The position numbers and the translations under genes are program-made. From Ganoderma boninense (taxonomy: Eukaryota; Basidiomycota; Agaricomycetes; Polyporales; Polyporaceae): DNA of 64,000 nucleotides. Shown here in pieces: positions 11,733-21,684 of this stretch; positions within the stretch are counted from its first letter, which is position 1, and each line of letters begins with the position of its first letter. Location of the stretch: positions 806,001 through 870,000 of the forward strand of contig CM035306.1 in assembly GCA_002900995.3 (NCBI GenBank), in the 5' to 3' direction. The notes below the pieces were generated by a model, which had not been told where the DNA came from, did no database searches, and saw nothing but the letters and a program-made list of their open reading frames with translations.

Positions 11733-12851
11733 CTACTCCACCGAAACCTTGATAGATAGCGGATTCTGAGAGGAGAAGGAGAAAGAAAGCGGGCGCGGAA
11801 CCTGGTTCGGCGCCGAAGGAGCGTGGGCCACCGTCACCTCGACGTCCTGTCCGACGCCCTTGGACTTGCCGTCGGGTACGGCGCCGCGGCGGCGCGGGGA
11901 CGGCGTGTAGGGGGCACGGGGTTTGGGAGGGGAGGGATTCGTCGCGCGTGGAGAGACCACTGACTTGCGATGGAGGCTCTCCAGGTATGCGAACACGAGG
12001 GCGAGGTCGTCCTCGCGAGACGTCCGTGACTTTGATGACGATGGCGAAGCGGTCGGCGCGAGCGTCGGCGTGCTCGTTGCCGAAGGTAAACGAGCGGGAG
12101 CGGGGGCGGGCGATGCGCGGCTAGCGTCGTCGGAGCGCTCGAGGACAGCGTCGACACGTTGCGGCTCACCATTTGCGGTGGAGACGGGGGTGGGCGCGGC
12201 GAGCGGCGGAGTGGGCCGGGTAGCGTATGGGATGGGAGGGGCCGGAAGAGGCGGAAGCGGAGGCGCAGCGCGGCGTGGAAGGGCCGCGATGGGCTTGCGG
12301 ATGACCACGGCTTCTTCGTAGTCGTAGGACACCTCGTCGAGCTTCCTCTTGAGCTGGTTAATGCGGGGGCGGGGTGGGTGACATTGGCGTGGCGTCTGCG
12401 TCGCAGTGCGCGCCAACGTCTGGGGCGGGCCCCAGTCCTTGCCCGGAAAACTGGAAGCGGTGACGGAAGAGCAGGGTCGTGGCGAAGGTATGGTCTGCAC
12501 GCTCTCGGCAAGTCGTCGGCTCTCCGGGAGCGTGTTTACAGCGCGGGGTGTGTCAGGGACCGGCGTGGGCTTTTTGAAGCCCTCGTCGTGTGTCGGTGGC
12601 GGGGGTGGAGCAGGTGGGGATGCAAAGAGCGGCATCGGAGGGAGGTCGACATGTTCTCCCCAGAGGTGTGCCCTTCCGCAACGATTGCAAAACGGCCTGG
12701 CGTTGGGGTTGTGTTCACCATCTGGATGGTACTCCTGGCATCCGCGGCAGAATCGTTGGTGGTAAGGGGATCCTTCCCCGCGACGACACACAGCGCAGCG
12801 GTTAGAGGAGTAGTCGGAGGGTTCGAATTCGTGGACTTCTGGAGGTGCCAT
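11733..12851 (-). CDS. Pro-rich protein with N-terminal Cys/His clusters, unknown function
   Basis: An intron-free frame of 372 residues if translation starts at the ATG at 12851. The frame stays open upstream past 13000 without an ATG, so a 5' exon may exist. Near the N-terminus, CAVC, FCRGC and FCNRC pairs with spaced His residues (YHPDGEH, HLWGEH) look like a compact zinc-binding module, but it fits no finger class I can name. The rest is Pro/Ala/Ser/Thr-rich and probably disordered, with one more ordered stretch near INQLKRKLDEVSYDYEEAV and another near DDLALVFAYLESLHRKS. Long open frames on the opposite strand are GC-rich shadows. Role unknown; a nuclear adaptor is a guess only. Confidence 0.6.
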   Translation of the reverse strand: MAPPEVHEFEPSDYSSNRCAVCRRGEGSPYHQRFCRGCQEYHPDGEHNPNARPFCNRCGRAHLWGEHVDLPPMPLFASPPAPPPPPTHDEGFKKPTPVPDTPRAVNTLPESRRLAESVQTIPSPRPCSSVTASSFPGKDWGPPQTLARTATQTPRQCHPPRPRINQLKRKLDEVSYDYEEAVVIRKPIAALPRRAAPPLPPLPAPPIPYATRPTPPLAAPTPVSTANGEPQRVDAVLERSDDASRASPAPAPARLPSATSTPTLAPTASPSSSKSRTSREDDLALVFAYLESLHRKSVVSPRATNPSPPKPRAPYTPSPRRRGAVPDGKSKGVGQDVEVTVAHAPSAPNQVPRPLSFSFSSQNPLSIKVSVE

Positions 12852-13424
12852 TGGAGGCGGACGGTAGCCTGGGTATTTCGATATGAACGATGGATCCTCG
12901 TGCGGGAGAAGGGGATAGACGAGAGACACCGGGGACTTCAGTCGTCTAATGGGGATCGTGGTGGTAGGAGAAAGAGGAGGGATATATACGATTTTCTGGG
13001 TCAGAACTCCGTTTCCTCTGAGAAGATGGACACTCGAGCCGAGCGCAGCTTCTGTGACGGGGGAGTCATCAGTACCAGGAGATCAATGGTGTGAAGGCGA
13101 CTTACGCACCAGCACCACACTTTATTTTGCTCGAACATGCTGCGGGACCGAAGTTAACAAACTCGCGGGAAGTTGTTGGAAGTGCTGCACCCCTTCATCT
13201 CCTTCTGATCTGCAAAGGAACTCACACATGGCTGCCAAGTGCAGAAGATGGCAAATTAGTAGAGAAAACAGGAACTACATAGTATGCATGATATAGATCC
13301 GAGGGTAGAGATACAGGTATCGAGAGCAATTGGTATGTATGAAGCTCACAGATATAACGCACGCCCATAGGCAAAAAAACAAGATCCAATAGATGTGGGA
13401 TTAGCACTGACGGTGGCAATTCTT
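12852..13424. other. Spacer upstream of the Pro-rich gene and downstream of YPT1
   Basis: No separate gene is supported. The minus-strand frame of the Pro-rich gene continues into it and could represent an unrecognised 5' exon or leader. Confidence 0.45.
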
Positions 13425-14413
13425 TTAGCACGCGCATCCGCCTGCGTCGTCTTCTCCGTTCAGGCTCCGTCCTGGAGTGACGGTTGACGCCTTCGTCCCG
13501 CTGGACGCGTCTTCTGGCTGTGAATCGACACTGGATAGAGTATACATTTAAATTGGGTGGAAAGCGAAAGGGCACAAGCAAACGTACTCGTCTTTGATGG
13601 TTTTCGCCATCAGGTTAAACGCCTCCTCGACGTTCGTCGAGTCCCTCGCCGATGTCTCAATGAAGGGTATTGACAGGTTGTCGGCGAACTCCTGTTGGAT
13701 GTATGCGCTTTGAGGGATGCTCGGTAGATTGTACATACGAAAAACGGACCTTCGCGGCAGAATACTCAACAACCTTTTTCTCCACGAGGTCAGACTTGTT
13801 GCCGATGATGAGTTTCTTCACATCTTCCGAGGCGTACCGCTCGATTTCTTGTAGCCAGCCCTTGACGTTTGAGAACGTCTCTGACCGTTTGCGAACGCAT
13901 ATAAGCCGTAGGTAATCGTCACACGACCGATTAGAAAACATACCCATGTCGGTCACATCATACACCATGATTATACCGTGCGCACCGCGGTAATATGCGG
14001 CCGCGATCGTGCGGAAACGCTCCTGTCCCGCGGTGTCCCACTGTAAAAGCAGCCAGGTTGGAGATTTGTCGTGCAAAGGACGGAGAGTATTACGGTCGGA
14101 CGAGCGAGTAGAGATTGTGGGGCATGGGAGCGGAATGCAAGAAAGACTGAACACTCACAATTTGCAACTTCACGGTTTTGCCCTCGAGCTGAATCGTCCT
14201 TATCTTGAAGTCAACACCGATGGTGCTCAGGTAGCTGTCCGTGAAGGAATCCTCTGCGAACCGGAGCAGGAGACATGACTGCGAAGGGGAGCGAACGATG
14301 AGTTCAACATCCAGTCACGGCATGGTGTCCGCACGATCTTGTCAACTCACCTTGCCAACCCCCGAGTCTCCGATGAGAAGCAGCTTGAATAGGTAATCGT
14401 ACCCATCTGGCAT
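13425..14413 (-). CDS. YPT1: Rab family GTPase, Ypt1/Rab1 type
   Basis: Six exons on the minus strand (14351-14413, 14159-14278, 13944-14040, 13750-13880, 13588-13691, 13425-13530) give 206 residues, the usual Rab1 length. All G motifs are present: GDSGVGKS (P-loop, split by intron 1), STIGVDF (switch I with effector Thr), WDTAGQE (switch II), NKSD and ETSA. The C-terminus ends GGCAC, a CXC double-geranylgeranylation signal. Ypt1/Rab1 controls ER-to-Golgi vesicle traffic and autophagy (known for the family). The last intron was placed at 13531-13587 because GTACGT and a CCAG acceptor restore the frame to the Cys motif. It diverges from REV1. Confidence 0.93.
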
Positions 14414-14996
14414 TGTGTCTGGGGCGTGTTGGGCCTTTGTCGTCTAGGTTATCGAGGCGAGGATGCGGGAGCAAAAGTGGAAGTTGTAGGAATGCGCGGT
14501 TGGCGTTGCGGCTCAAGTAGTGGCTGGGGGTATGAAATGCCAGGTGGGGTAAGTACAGCCTCTTGTCAGCCTTCTCTGGTCGCCGTTGCGCCCGTCGTTT
14601 GGCGTCCCGAGGGCGGGCAGGAGCGGCGGTGATTGGATGAGGAGTGGACGGTATCTCACCGCCATCCTGCGGTCCAGGCCGATTATGATGGAGGCGTGGT
14701 TGGGGCGTTGCCGGCATAGCTGCCGCCCGAAGCGGCGCAGGAATTCGCTTACGTCATTATTTGGTTCAGAGGCTCTTGCCAAACATCCATCTGGCGCTTA
14801 GGCTCCATGTGCCAGGTGCTGCCAGCCACCACGACCTCTGTTGTCCTCCTGCTGCCCTCCTAGTTTCCCTTGCCACTCTTGAGATATTTGTAACTGGAGG
14901 AGCACAGAAAACCGCATATATTCGCCATCGTAGCTGCTTCTTGTGTTTACTTGGTCGTTGACCACCGCCCAATGCCTACCTAATCTCTCGTCCGAC
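14414..14996. promoter_or_regulatory. Divergent promoter region between YPT1 and REV1
   Basis: A 583-bp gap between two divergent start codons, so it must hold both promoters. I see no clear TATA box or other named site in it. Confidence 0.6.
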
Positions 14997-17900
14997 ATGC
15001 CCTCCTTAACACAAGACAGCAACCATTCCTCCGACTACTTTGACGATGACCCTGAGTTTCTCAAGGCAATCAACGAGGTTCAGATCCCTGGAGATGTTGT
15101 GGTGCGCCCTTCAAACTCTTTCTCGACGCCTCCACTCGCACAAGCCACGGCTGAGTACACGGAGTCAAATCAACTGCTTGATGACGATCAGCCGCCCCCT
15201 CCCAATCAACGTGCCTTAAAGAGACAACGTTCTCCCGACGATGACCTCTACGCCGATGAGGATGGCATGCAATACCACAGCGTCCTCAATGCCGTGGATG
15301 GGAGGAACGGGGAAGAGGCAGGCTCATACCTAGACTCTCACACTTACGGCGCTGCGCGATTCGGGGGGTTTGGAGAGTACATGACAAGGAAACGGGCGAA
15401 GCTGCAGGTTCAGAACGAGGAGGTAGCGGGTGAAGAGGACGGTACCGGCCAACGGAGCAAGATCTTCAATGGCCTCCAGATCTACGTGCGTCCGACCCTT
15501 GCTTACTCTGCGTGAATGCGTCTGACCGGTAGGATAGATCAATGGATGGACAGAGCCGTCCGTCCAAGACCTCCGTAAGATGATCGTTCAGAACGGAGGC
15601 ATCTTCCATCCATATCTAGACAAGAAGTCCCTTGTGTACGTTCGTCTCTTTATGAGGGGTGCGTTTACCGCCTCTTAATGCGACAGGAAACCATCGACTT
15701 TCCTTGTTCGACGAGAAAAGCGTCGTTTCATGTATTTAGACAGAACAGCTGGTCCCACGCCGAACACACGCTAACACGACGGGCAGTGGCAGATACCGCA
15801 GGCCGGAATATGGCTGTAAAAGGAACGGGACTGGTCTATTCTGGTCAGTGGTATCCGCCCCTGCCCGTCGTGTTAATGCAACCTTGTTCACCTGTTATAT
15901 GGGTCCACAGCCCAGTAAATATCTGTTGGTATTGAGTTCCATACCGCGCTTACCCAAAATCGCGGTCCGGAATATGATTGTGACAGGAGACCAGTCCTGA
16001 TCCTTTCACAGCCATATTCCGGGTGGTGGTATCCGCCATTGTCTGTCGTGTTAGTGTGTGTTCGGGCTAAGGGGTATCCACGGATATAGTCCACTTTCCG
16101 CTTTAATCTGACATTGGGAGGCCGTGAAACTGCACGAGTTTACTCACACCGTACGACACCTGCTCAACCTTCCCACAGAACTCACGTCATAACATGCTCA
16201 CTCACTCCAGCCAAGGTCCGCGAGTTCAAGTACATGAAGGTCGTCAGGCCGGAATGGCTCCTCGAGAGCCTCAAAGTGGGCACAGTCCTCCCTTGGCAAA
16301 ACTACGTCTTCCGCGCGGGCGAACGACTGGAAACGACACAAGGACGCAAGGCTCCGCAGAAGTCGTTATTCGGCAACTTCGTCGCCCAACGAAAGCCATT
16401 CCCGAAGGCAGCACCCACTGTCAATACGCCAAGCTCCCCCATGGCGATCGACGACGAGGACGAGGTCGACGACTGGCAATTCAGCCAGCTCGAAGATGAG
16501 CCCTCACAGCTCTCCCCAAGCTCCTCCCCGCCGCACACACCCAAGAAGGCCGGCCGTTGGCGCAAGTCCGCCCCCGCGCCAAGGACCCCGTCTCGCCCCC
16601 TCTACATCACCGACCCGGCCTCCCCGGAGGACGCGGCGCGGGTGCCGGGCTACGCCGCGCACAAGGCGAACCCGCACGCGGAGCGCGCAATGAAGAACCC
16701 CGCGTGGCGCGCGGCGCACACATCCGTCGCGCCCGACTTCATCGAGGGCTACTACAAGAATTCCCGGCTGCACCACCTGTCGACGTGGAAGGCGGAGCTG
16801 AAGAACCTAGTCGCGGAGGCGCAGGAGCGCGCGGAGAACGGCGGGGCGGACGCGTGGAAGAAGACGGCCGCGGCGAAGGAGAAGGAGAAGGACGGACTCG
16901 GAAGCGGCGGCCGCGGCGGCGGCGGTGGTGGGACGGGGATGAGCGCGAGCCAGGAGGCGGTGGAGACGATCGTGCAGCAGAATTTGGGAGGGCGGGGGCT
17001 GGGAAGCGTCGGGCTGGAGGGAGACGTGAGCATGAAGGGGGCGGCGTTGGTGAAGAAGGCGGTACCGGGCAAGGGGAAGGGAAAGGAGAAGGCGATGGAC
17101 GAGGAGCGCGTCATCATGCATTGCGACTTCGACAGCTTCTTCGTGTCCGCGGGTCTGGTCGATCGGCCATACCTGCGTGGGAAGCCTGTCGTTGTTTGCC
17201 ATTCGCAGGGGTCGACGGGAGGGGGGTCGAGCACGAGCGAGATCGCTAGTGCGAGCTATGAGGCGCGGGCGTTTGGGGTCAAGGGCGGTATGAGGTGCGT
17301 CCTACGGTTCTGGTCGTCTTGATTCCCCGGCCAGTGACCCGTGGATCTGGTGCAGTCTGCAACAAGCTCGAAAGCTCTGTCCGACTGTCATGACGATTCC
17401 TTACGAGTTTCAAAGGTGTGTCCTTCAGTGCAAGCGTATATGCGCGGCTCACTTACCTGGGACCACAGATATAAGCAATTCTCGCTGCAATTCTACACCA
17501 TACTGATGGCGCACGCAGACGACCTTCAAGCCGTATCGGTCGACGAAGCTCTGATCGACGTGACAACCAGTGTCGCCCGCATCCGCGCCGAGCTCGCACA
17601 ATGTCCGGACCGCATGGACGACGGAAGCGACCCTGCCAAGGACTTTGCGGAGTCGATTCGGTCGCAGGTCCGGAAGGTCACTGGCTGTGAAGGTTCGTAT
17701 ATGCCTCCTCTTCTCGATCTTCAACGGCTAATCGTCGACGATAGTGAGTATCGGGATCGCGCGCAACATAATGCTAGCCCGGTTGGCATCTCGGAAGGCA
17801 AAGCCAGGCGGGTCTTACCACCTGCGCCCGGAGGACGTCGCGGAGCATCTTGCTCCACTGGACATCGATGCGTTGCACGGCTTTGGGTATTCTACCCGCC

Positions 17901-19666
17901 AAAAGGCGGAGGAGAAGCTTGGAGCGACAAACCTGGGCGAGCTTACGAAGAAGAGCAAGGCGGTGTTGTGCGAAGCCCTCGGAAAGGGCACTGGGGAGAC
18001 CCTGTACAAGGCTCTGCGCGGGATCGACGACAGGAAGCTGGAGAGCGACAAGCCGCGCAAGTCTGTGTCTTGCGACATAAACGTGAGTTTTTCCAAATCA
18101 CCGTTCTGTAGGCGTACCTGACCACTTGCAGTACGGCATACGCTTCGAGGACAACGAGCAAGCGGAGACGTTCGTGTACCAGATGGCCGAAGAGGTCTCT
18201 CGCAGGTTACGGAGTATCGACATGCGCGGGCGTTCCATCACGCTGAGGATCCTCACTCGAGATCCGCATGCGCCAGTCGAGGCCCCGAAGGTATGTTCGC
18301 AAATTCCTGTTGGACTAAGGCTCATTTTTCGGAACAGTTCCTCGGACACGGCATATGCGAAGCGCACAACAAGCAGATGCCTCTGATCGCCCCTGGCGGT
18401 CGAGCCACCAGTGACGAGAAGGTCATCGGTGAACATGCCTGGCGGATGCTCAAGAGCTTCAACTTCGACCCGAAGGAGCTTCGCGGTGTCGCGATCCAAA
18501 TCCAGAAGCTTGAGAAAGCCTCTGGACCTCAAGACTGCGAGCTCGGCCAAGCGCTGCTACCATTCCAACGCGTTGAAATGAACAAGCAAGTCCGCACCGG
18601 AGAGGCTTCAACAAGTCGCGCGCCCCAAAAGACTGTCCGCATTGCTGTCCACCCTCCATCTTCACCCGACGACATCGAGATCATCGAGAACCCCAACAAA
18701 GCTGCCCCGCCTGCAAACGACACCTTCGACCTGCCGTCGTTCTCTCAAGTGGATATGTCAGTCTTCGAAGCCCTACCTGAGGATCTGCGCAAGGAGCTCG
18801 AGGACGAGTACAAGCGTCGCTCCGCCACGCCCGCGCCGGTCCCAGCCCCGAGGGAACCAACGCCCATACCCATGCCCCCGCCCCCGCCTCCCGCAAGGCC
18901 GAAATACATCCTAAAGAGGTCGAACCTCAGCCGCATCACGAGGCAGCTCGCGCCGCGCAACCGGCCCGTCCTCACACAAACGAGCAAGTTCTTCGGGAAG
19001 CGCGTGTACGCGTCCTCGATCGCGGTCACCGAGCGCGAGCTGCGCAGGTACGGCATCGACCCGTCCGTCTTCGCCGCGCTCCCGCCCGAGCTGCAGCGCG
19101 AGCAGCTCGCCGCGCGCCGCAGGCCCGGCGTCACCGTACACGTCGGCAAGCGCAAGGTGCTCAAGCCGTCGCGCGGCCCGCGCTTCCGTGGAACGCCCGG
19201 CATCATCATCCCCCCGCCCCCGCCGCCCAAGGCGGTGTTCCGCGTGAAGCCGGTGCTGAAGCAGCGGGGGGCGGAGAGGGGGGAGAAGCTGTGCTTTACG
19301 GAGGTCGGGGACGTGCAGACGGTCATCGGGAGCTGGGTGGGGAGCTTCGCGGAGCACGCGCCGAACCAGCGGGACGTGGACTACTTTGCGAAGTTCCTGG
19401 TGCAGTGCGTGGATGGGGAGCGGGCGGCGGACGAGGGCGTCGAGCACGCGATTGCGGTCGTCAAGTGGTGGCTCGTGCTGCTGAGGAGGCATTTCGGGGC
19501 CTGGGAGAACGCGCCAGAGGTGGAGGGAGAGGATGTGGGGAGGAGGCCGGCGAGGGTAACGTCGGAGTATGTGGGAAGGGCGTGGTGGAGGGCGTTCCGG
19601 GAGGTGAAGGAGAAGATGGATGCTGCGGCGAGGAAGAAGTTTGGCGGGTGCCTTTCTCTCAAATGA
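14997..19666 (+). CDS. REV1: DNA repair protein REV1 (deoxycytidyl transferase)
   Basis: Eight exons (14997-15485, 15538-15635, 16179-17294, 17356-17415, 17469-17692, 17745-18082, 18132-18290, 18338-19666) give 1270 residues. Order: an acidic N-terminus; a BRCT domain at about 155-250 (NGWTEPSVQDLRKMIVQNGG, then VVRPEWLLESLK); the Y-family polymerase from about 505 with HCDFDSFF and SVDEALID carrying the metal-binding acids; two ubiquitin-binding motifs (VFEALPEDLRKEL near 965, VFAALPPELQREQ near 1065); and a helical C-terminal domain from about 1150 that in other species binds Pol zeta and other Y-family polymerases. It inserts dCMP opposite lesions and scaffolds translesion synthesis in the nucleus. 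Intron 2 is 543 nt, ten times its neighbours, because it holds an inverted-repeat element. Confidence 0.93.
15760..16065. mobile_element. MITE-like terminal-inverted-repeat element in REV1 intron 2
   Basis: The arm 15761-15837 (starting CGAACACACGCTAACACGAC) and the reverse complement of 15988-16064 (starting CGAACACACACTAACACGAC) align over 77 positions with about 12 differences (roughly 84%). Part of the arm recurs inverted at 15850-15874, and another part directly at 15967-15985, so the element is internally folded. It has no coding capacity. I could not identify a target-site duplication. It fits a non-autonomous DNA transposon. It sits between the normal donor at 15636 and acceptor ending at 16178 and is therefore removed by splicing. 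Confidence 0.75.
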
Positions 19667-21065
19667 GTGATGCATGTTGTGTATTTGCGGTGTAAATTAT
19701 CTTGTATCTAACCTTCCTTTCTCTTCATTCGGACGTGTGAATCGATTTTCCTACCGTCTCGTACGTTCCAAACATCTAGCCTCGTAGCCATCCATTTTGC
19801 GACGCCTGCTGAAAAGTAACACCGGAAGACGAGAAGGGGAAGGATGTGTTCGAAATATTTCGTGGATTTCGTGGCAAAGGGGGAGGACAACTAGTACCCC
19901 GGCAGGACCAAGCCATAGCAGGTCGTTTTCTAAGTACGTGAACCCGAGACTGCCTGGCACTTCGCGAGTTCTAAAAATGAGCACAGGTGAAGCTCCTGTG
20001 TGGATGGGATTGAACTCCACCGCTAGATCCAAGTTTCTGTCGGAAGTAAAGCGCTGGGCACGCATACAAGCAAGCTTATAGATTCGCTTAGTACTCACGG
20101 CGATAGAGCCTTCACCTTGCAATTGAAATAAAACGCGAGGAGAGCCAAAGGGCATGGGACGCATTCCTGAACAGTTGGAGGGTCGGCAAGGCCTCCCCAG
20201 TAGCCTTGTAACAAGCCATTTTGAAACATGTCATAGAAAGGCAAAACAACGCGCATATAGTCAGGTGGGCAGTTGTAGCTGCGAGGAGCCTGCCGAAAGG
20301 GGACATTGACGCGTTGCGTCCCGCTGGTAAGAGCGAAGAGACCGCGGAGCTCGAGCTCCCCCCCCTCACACACACCCCAATGTCTATGAAATTCACGAGA
20401 GCGTTCGGAATTGTACTTTCCTTGCTTCCTCCTCTTTTCCTTTTCCCGGCGCATTCTCAAAGGGCTGGGCGTGGGACTACGATACCGAGGGTGTGGACAT
20501 ACCCCTTGCCTTGCCTCCCTCCTGCCGTTTTCTTTCCTGGGATGCGTCCTAAAACGTCTGCTTTCGAATTTAATTCCCAGAAGTTTAGGACCACATCCCG
20601 TCTTGTGTTCGTTTCTGGGACATAATTTGGAACGGACGGATTCGAAACAACCCAGTATGATGGCTGGCAGGGTGGTGGAGGCCAGCCCGCCACAATACCT
20701 GTATACGGCCTTCGACTGCCGATACGTCCTCAAAGGTTCTCACTGCGGCCGTAGGAACGCCGTTGAACTGTTCTGGGGTTTCTGACTATTTGTTGACTGT
20801 TGAACTCACCTTCTATCGCACCGCCCCTCCTACACGCCATTACGTGTGGGTAGTCATAGCGTAAAGCTTCATAGAAGGCCATATTCCTAGATTGCGAGTG
20901 AATAGAGATAGGTGTGCGGAACGCGAGGAAATGGTAGAAGCAGGAGTCTCCAGATAGTAATGGTACATACTGCCACGGGCCCATGAGAAGATGGCGGAAG
21001 GCAAGGAAAAATAACTCACAAATTCAACAATCCTTCATCTTAGCCTCTGACACTGCCAATACGCG
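19667..21065. other. Unresolved stretch, possible minus-strand gene
   Basis: Minus-strand open segments at 20811-20984 (starting MGPWQYVPLLSGD), followed by a GTGAGT donor, and at 20112-20270 and 19800-20060 look partly coding, but I could not join them into one consistent chain or recognise a family. It may be a decayed or fast-evolving gene. Confidence 0.25.
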
Positions 21066-21356
21066 TCAATCTGCCGGAGCCTTGAGCATTGGCGGGTGAG
21101 CACTGGGCTCGGTGCTGTGGATGAGCGGTTCTCGCTCGCTAGGAAGACTTTCAAGCGACGGTCGTCGTCTACATGAGCACAGTGTTTCCGTGCAAGCATG
21201 ACCTGTTGGAAAGGAAGTCGGCCTGATATTGGCAGCCATAGAGGATGGAGAGTGGTACTCACGGACACTCAGGAAGTCGATGCAGATGCCAAGGCATACG
21301 TCGTAGCACGCGGCGAATGCGAGTGCAAAGCAACTGCCTACGACATCGTCGGACAT
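21066..21356 (-). CDS. Small Cys-rich membrane-associated protein, 76 aa
   Basis: Two minus-strand exons (21263-21356 and 21066-21202) give 76 residues starting MSDDVVGSCF. The first half is a short hydrophobic Cys-rich segment (four Cys: SCF, ACY, VCL, ICI), the second half is basic and polar with CSCRRRP and a Pro-rich end. The 60-nt intron (21203-21262) has canonical GTGAGT and CAACAG ends but is a multiple of three and stop-free, so retention would give a 96-residue form. The Cys residues next to the hydrophobic stretch could be palmitoylated (inference). No family is assigned. It diverges from NUG1 by 328 bp. Confidence 0.55.
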   Translation of the reverse strand: MSDDVVGSCFALAFAACYDVCLGICIDFLSVREYHSPSSMAANIRPTSFPTGHACTETLCSCRRRPSLESLPSEREPLIHSTEPSAHPPMLKAPAD

Positions 21357-21684
21357 GGGAGCAGCAAGATTGGTGGGTGTTTGTCGTGTGTGGGCAAGCA
21401 GGACGGTAGGATGTGACAAGGAGTTGAGAAGAGAGCGTCGCCCACGATCGCTTCTGCCATGGCTCGAGGTGCTGGGCGTGAGCAAACGCCCTTTCCCGAC
21501 TAGCCGCCCATGATGCTTCTTGTGCCGGGCAGTTCGGGCCGACATGATCATTGCCCCTAGATTGGGGTCAGCACAAGAGAAAATCGATCTGGATTCTGGA
21601 TTCTGCTGCAGCTGCAAAGCCGCTGCATCTATTTTCCAAAGTATACGCCCTCGACCTCTACACCATCCTTCAACTCACCTCCCA
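21357..21684. promoter_or_regulatory. Divergent promoter region, small membrane protein / NUG1
   Basis: A 328-bp gap between divergent start codons. No specific site recognised. Confidence 0.5.

Noticed and set aside
12159..13094. Plus-strand frame of 311 codons
   Set aside because: Antisense to the Pro-rich Cys/His gene; composition is of shadow type (Arg, Gly, Trp-rich) and no domain is visible.
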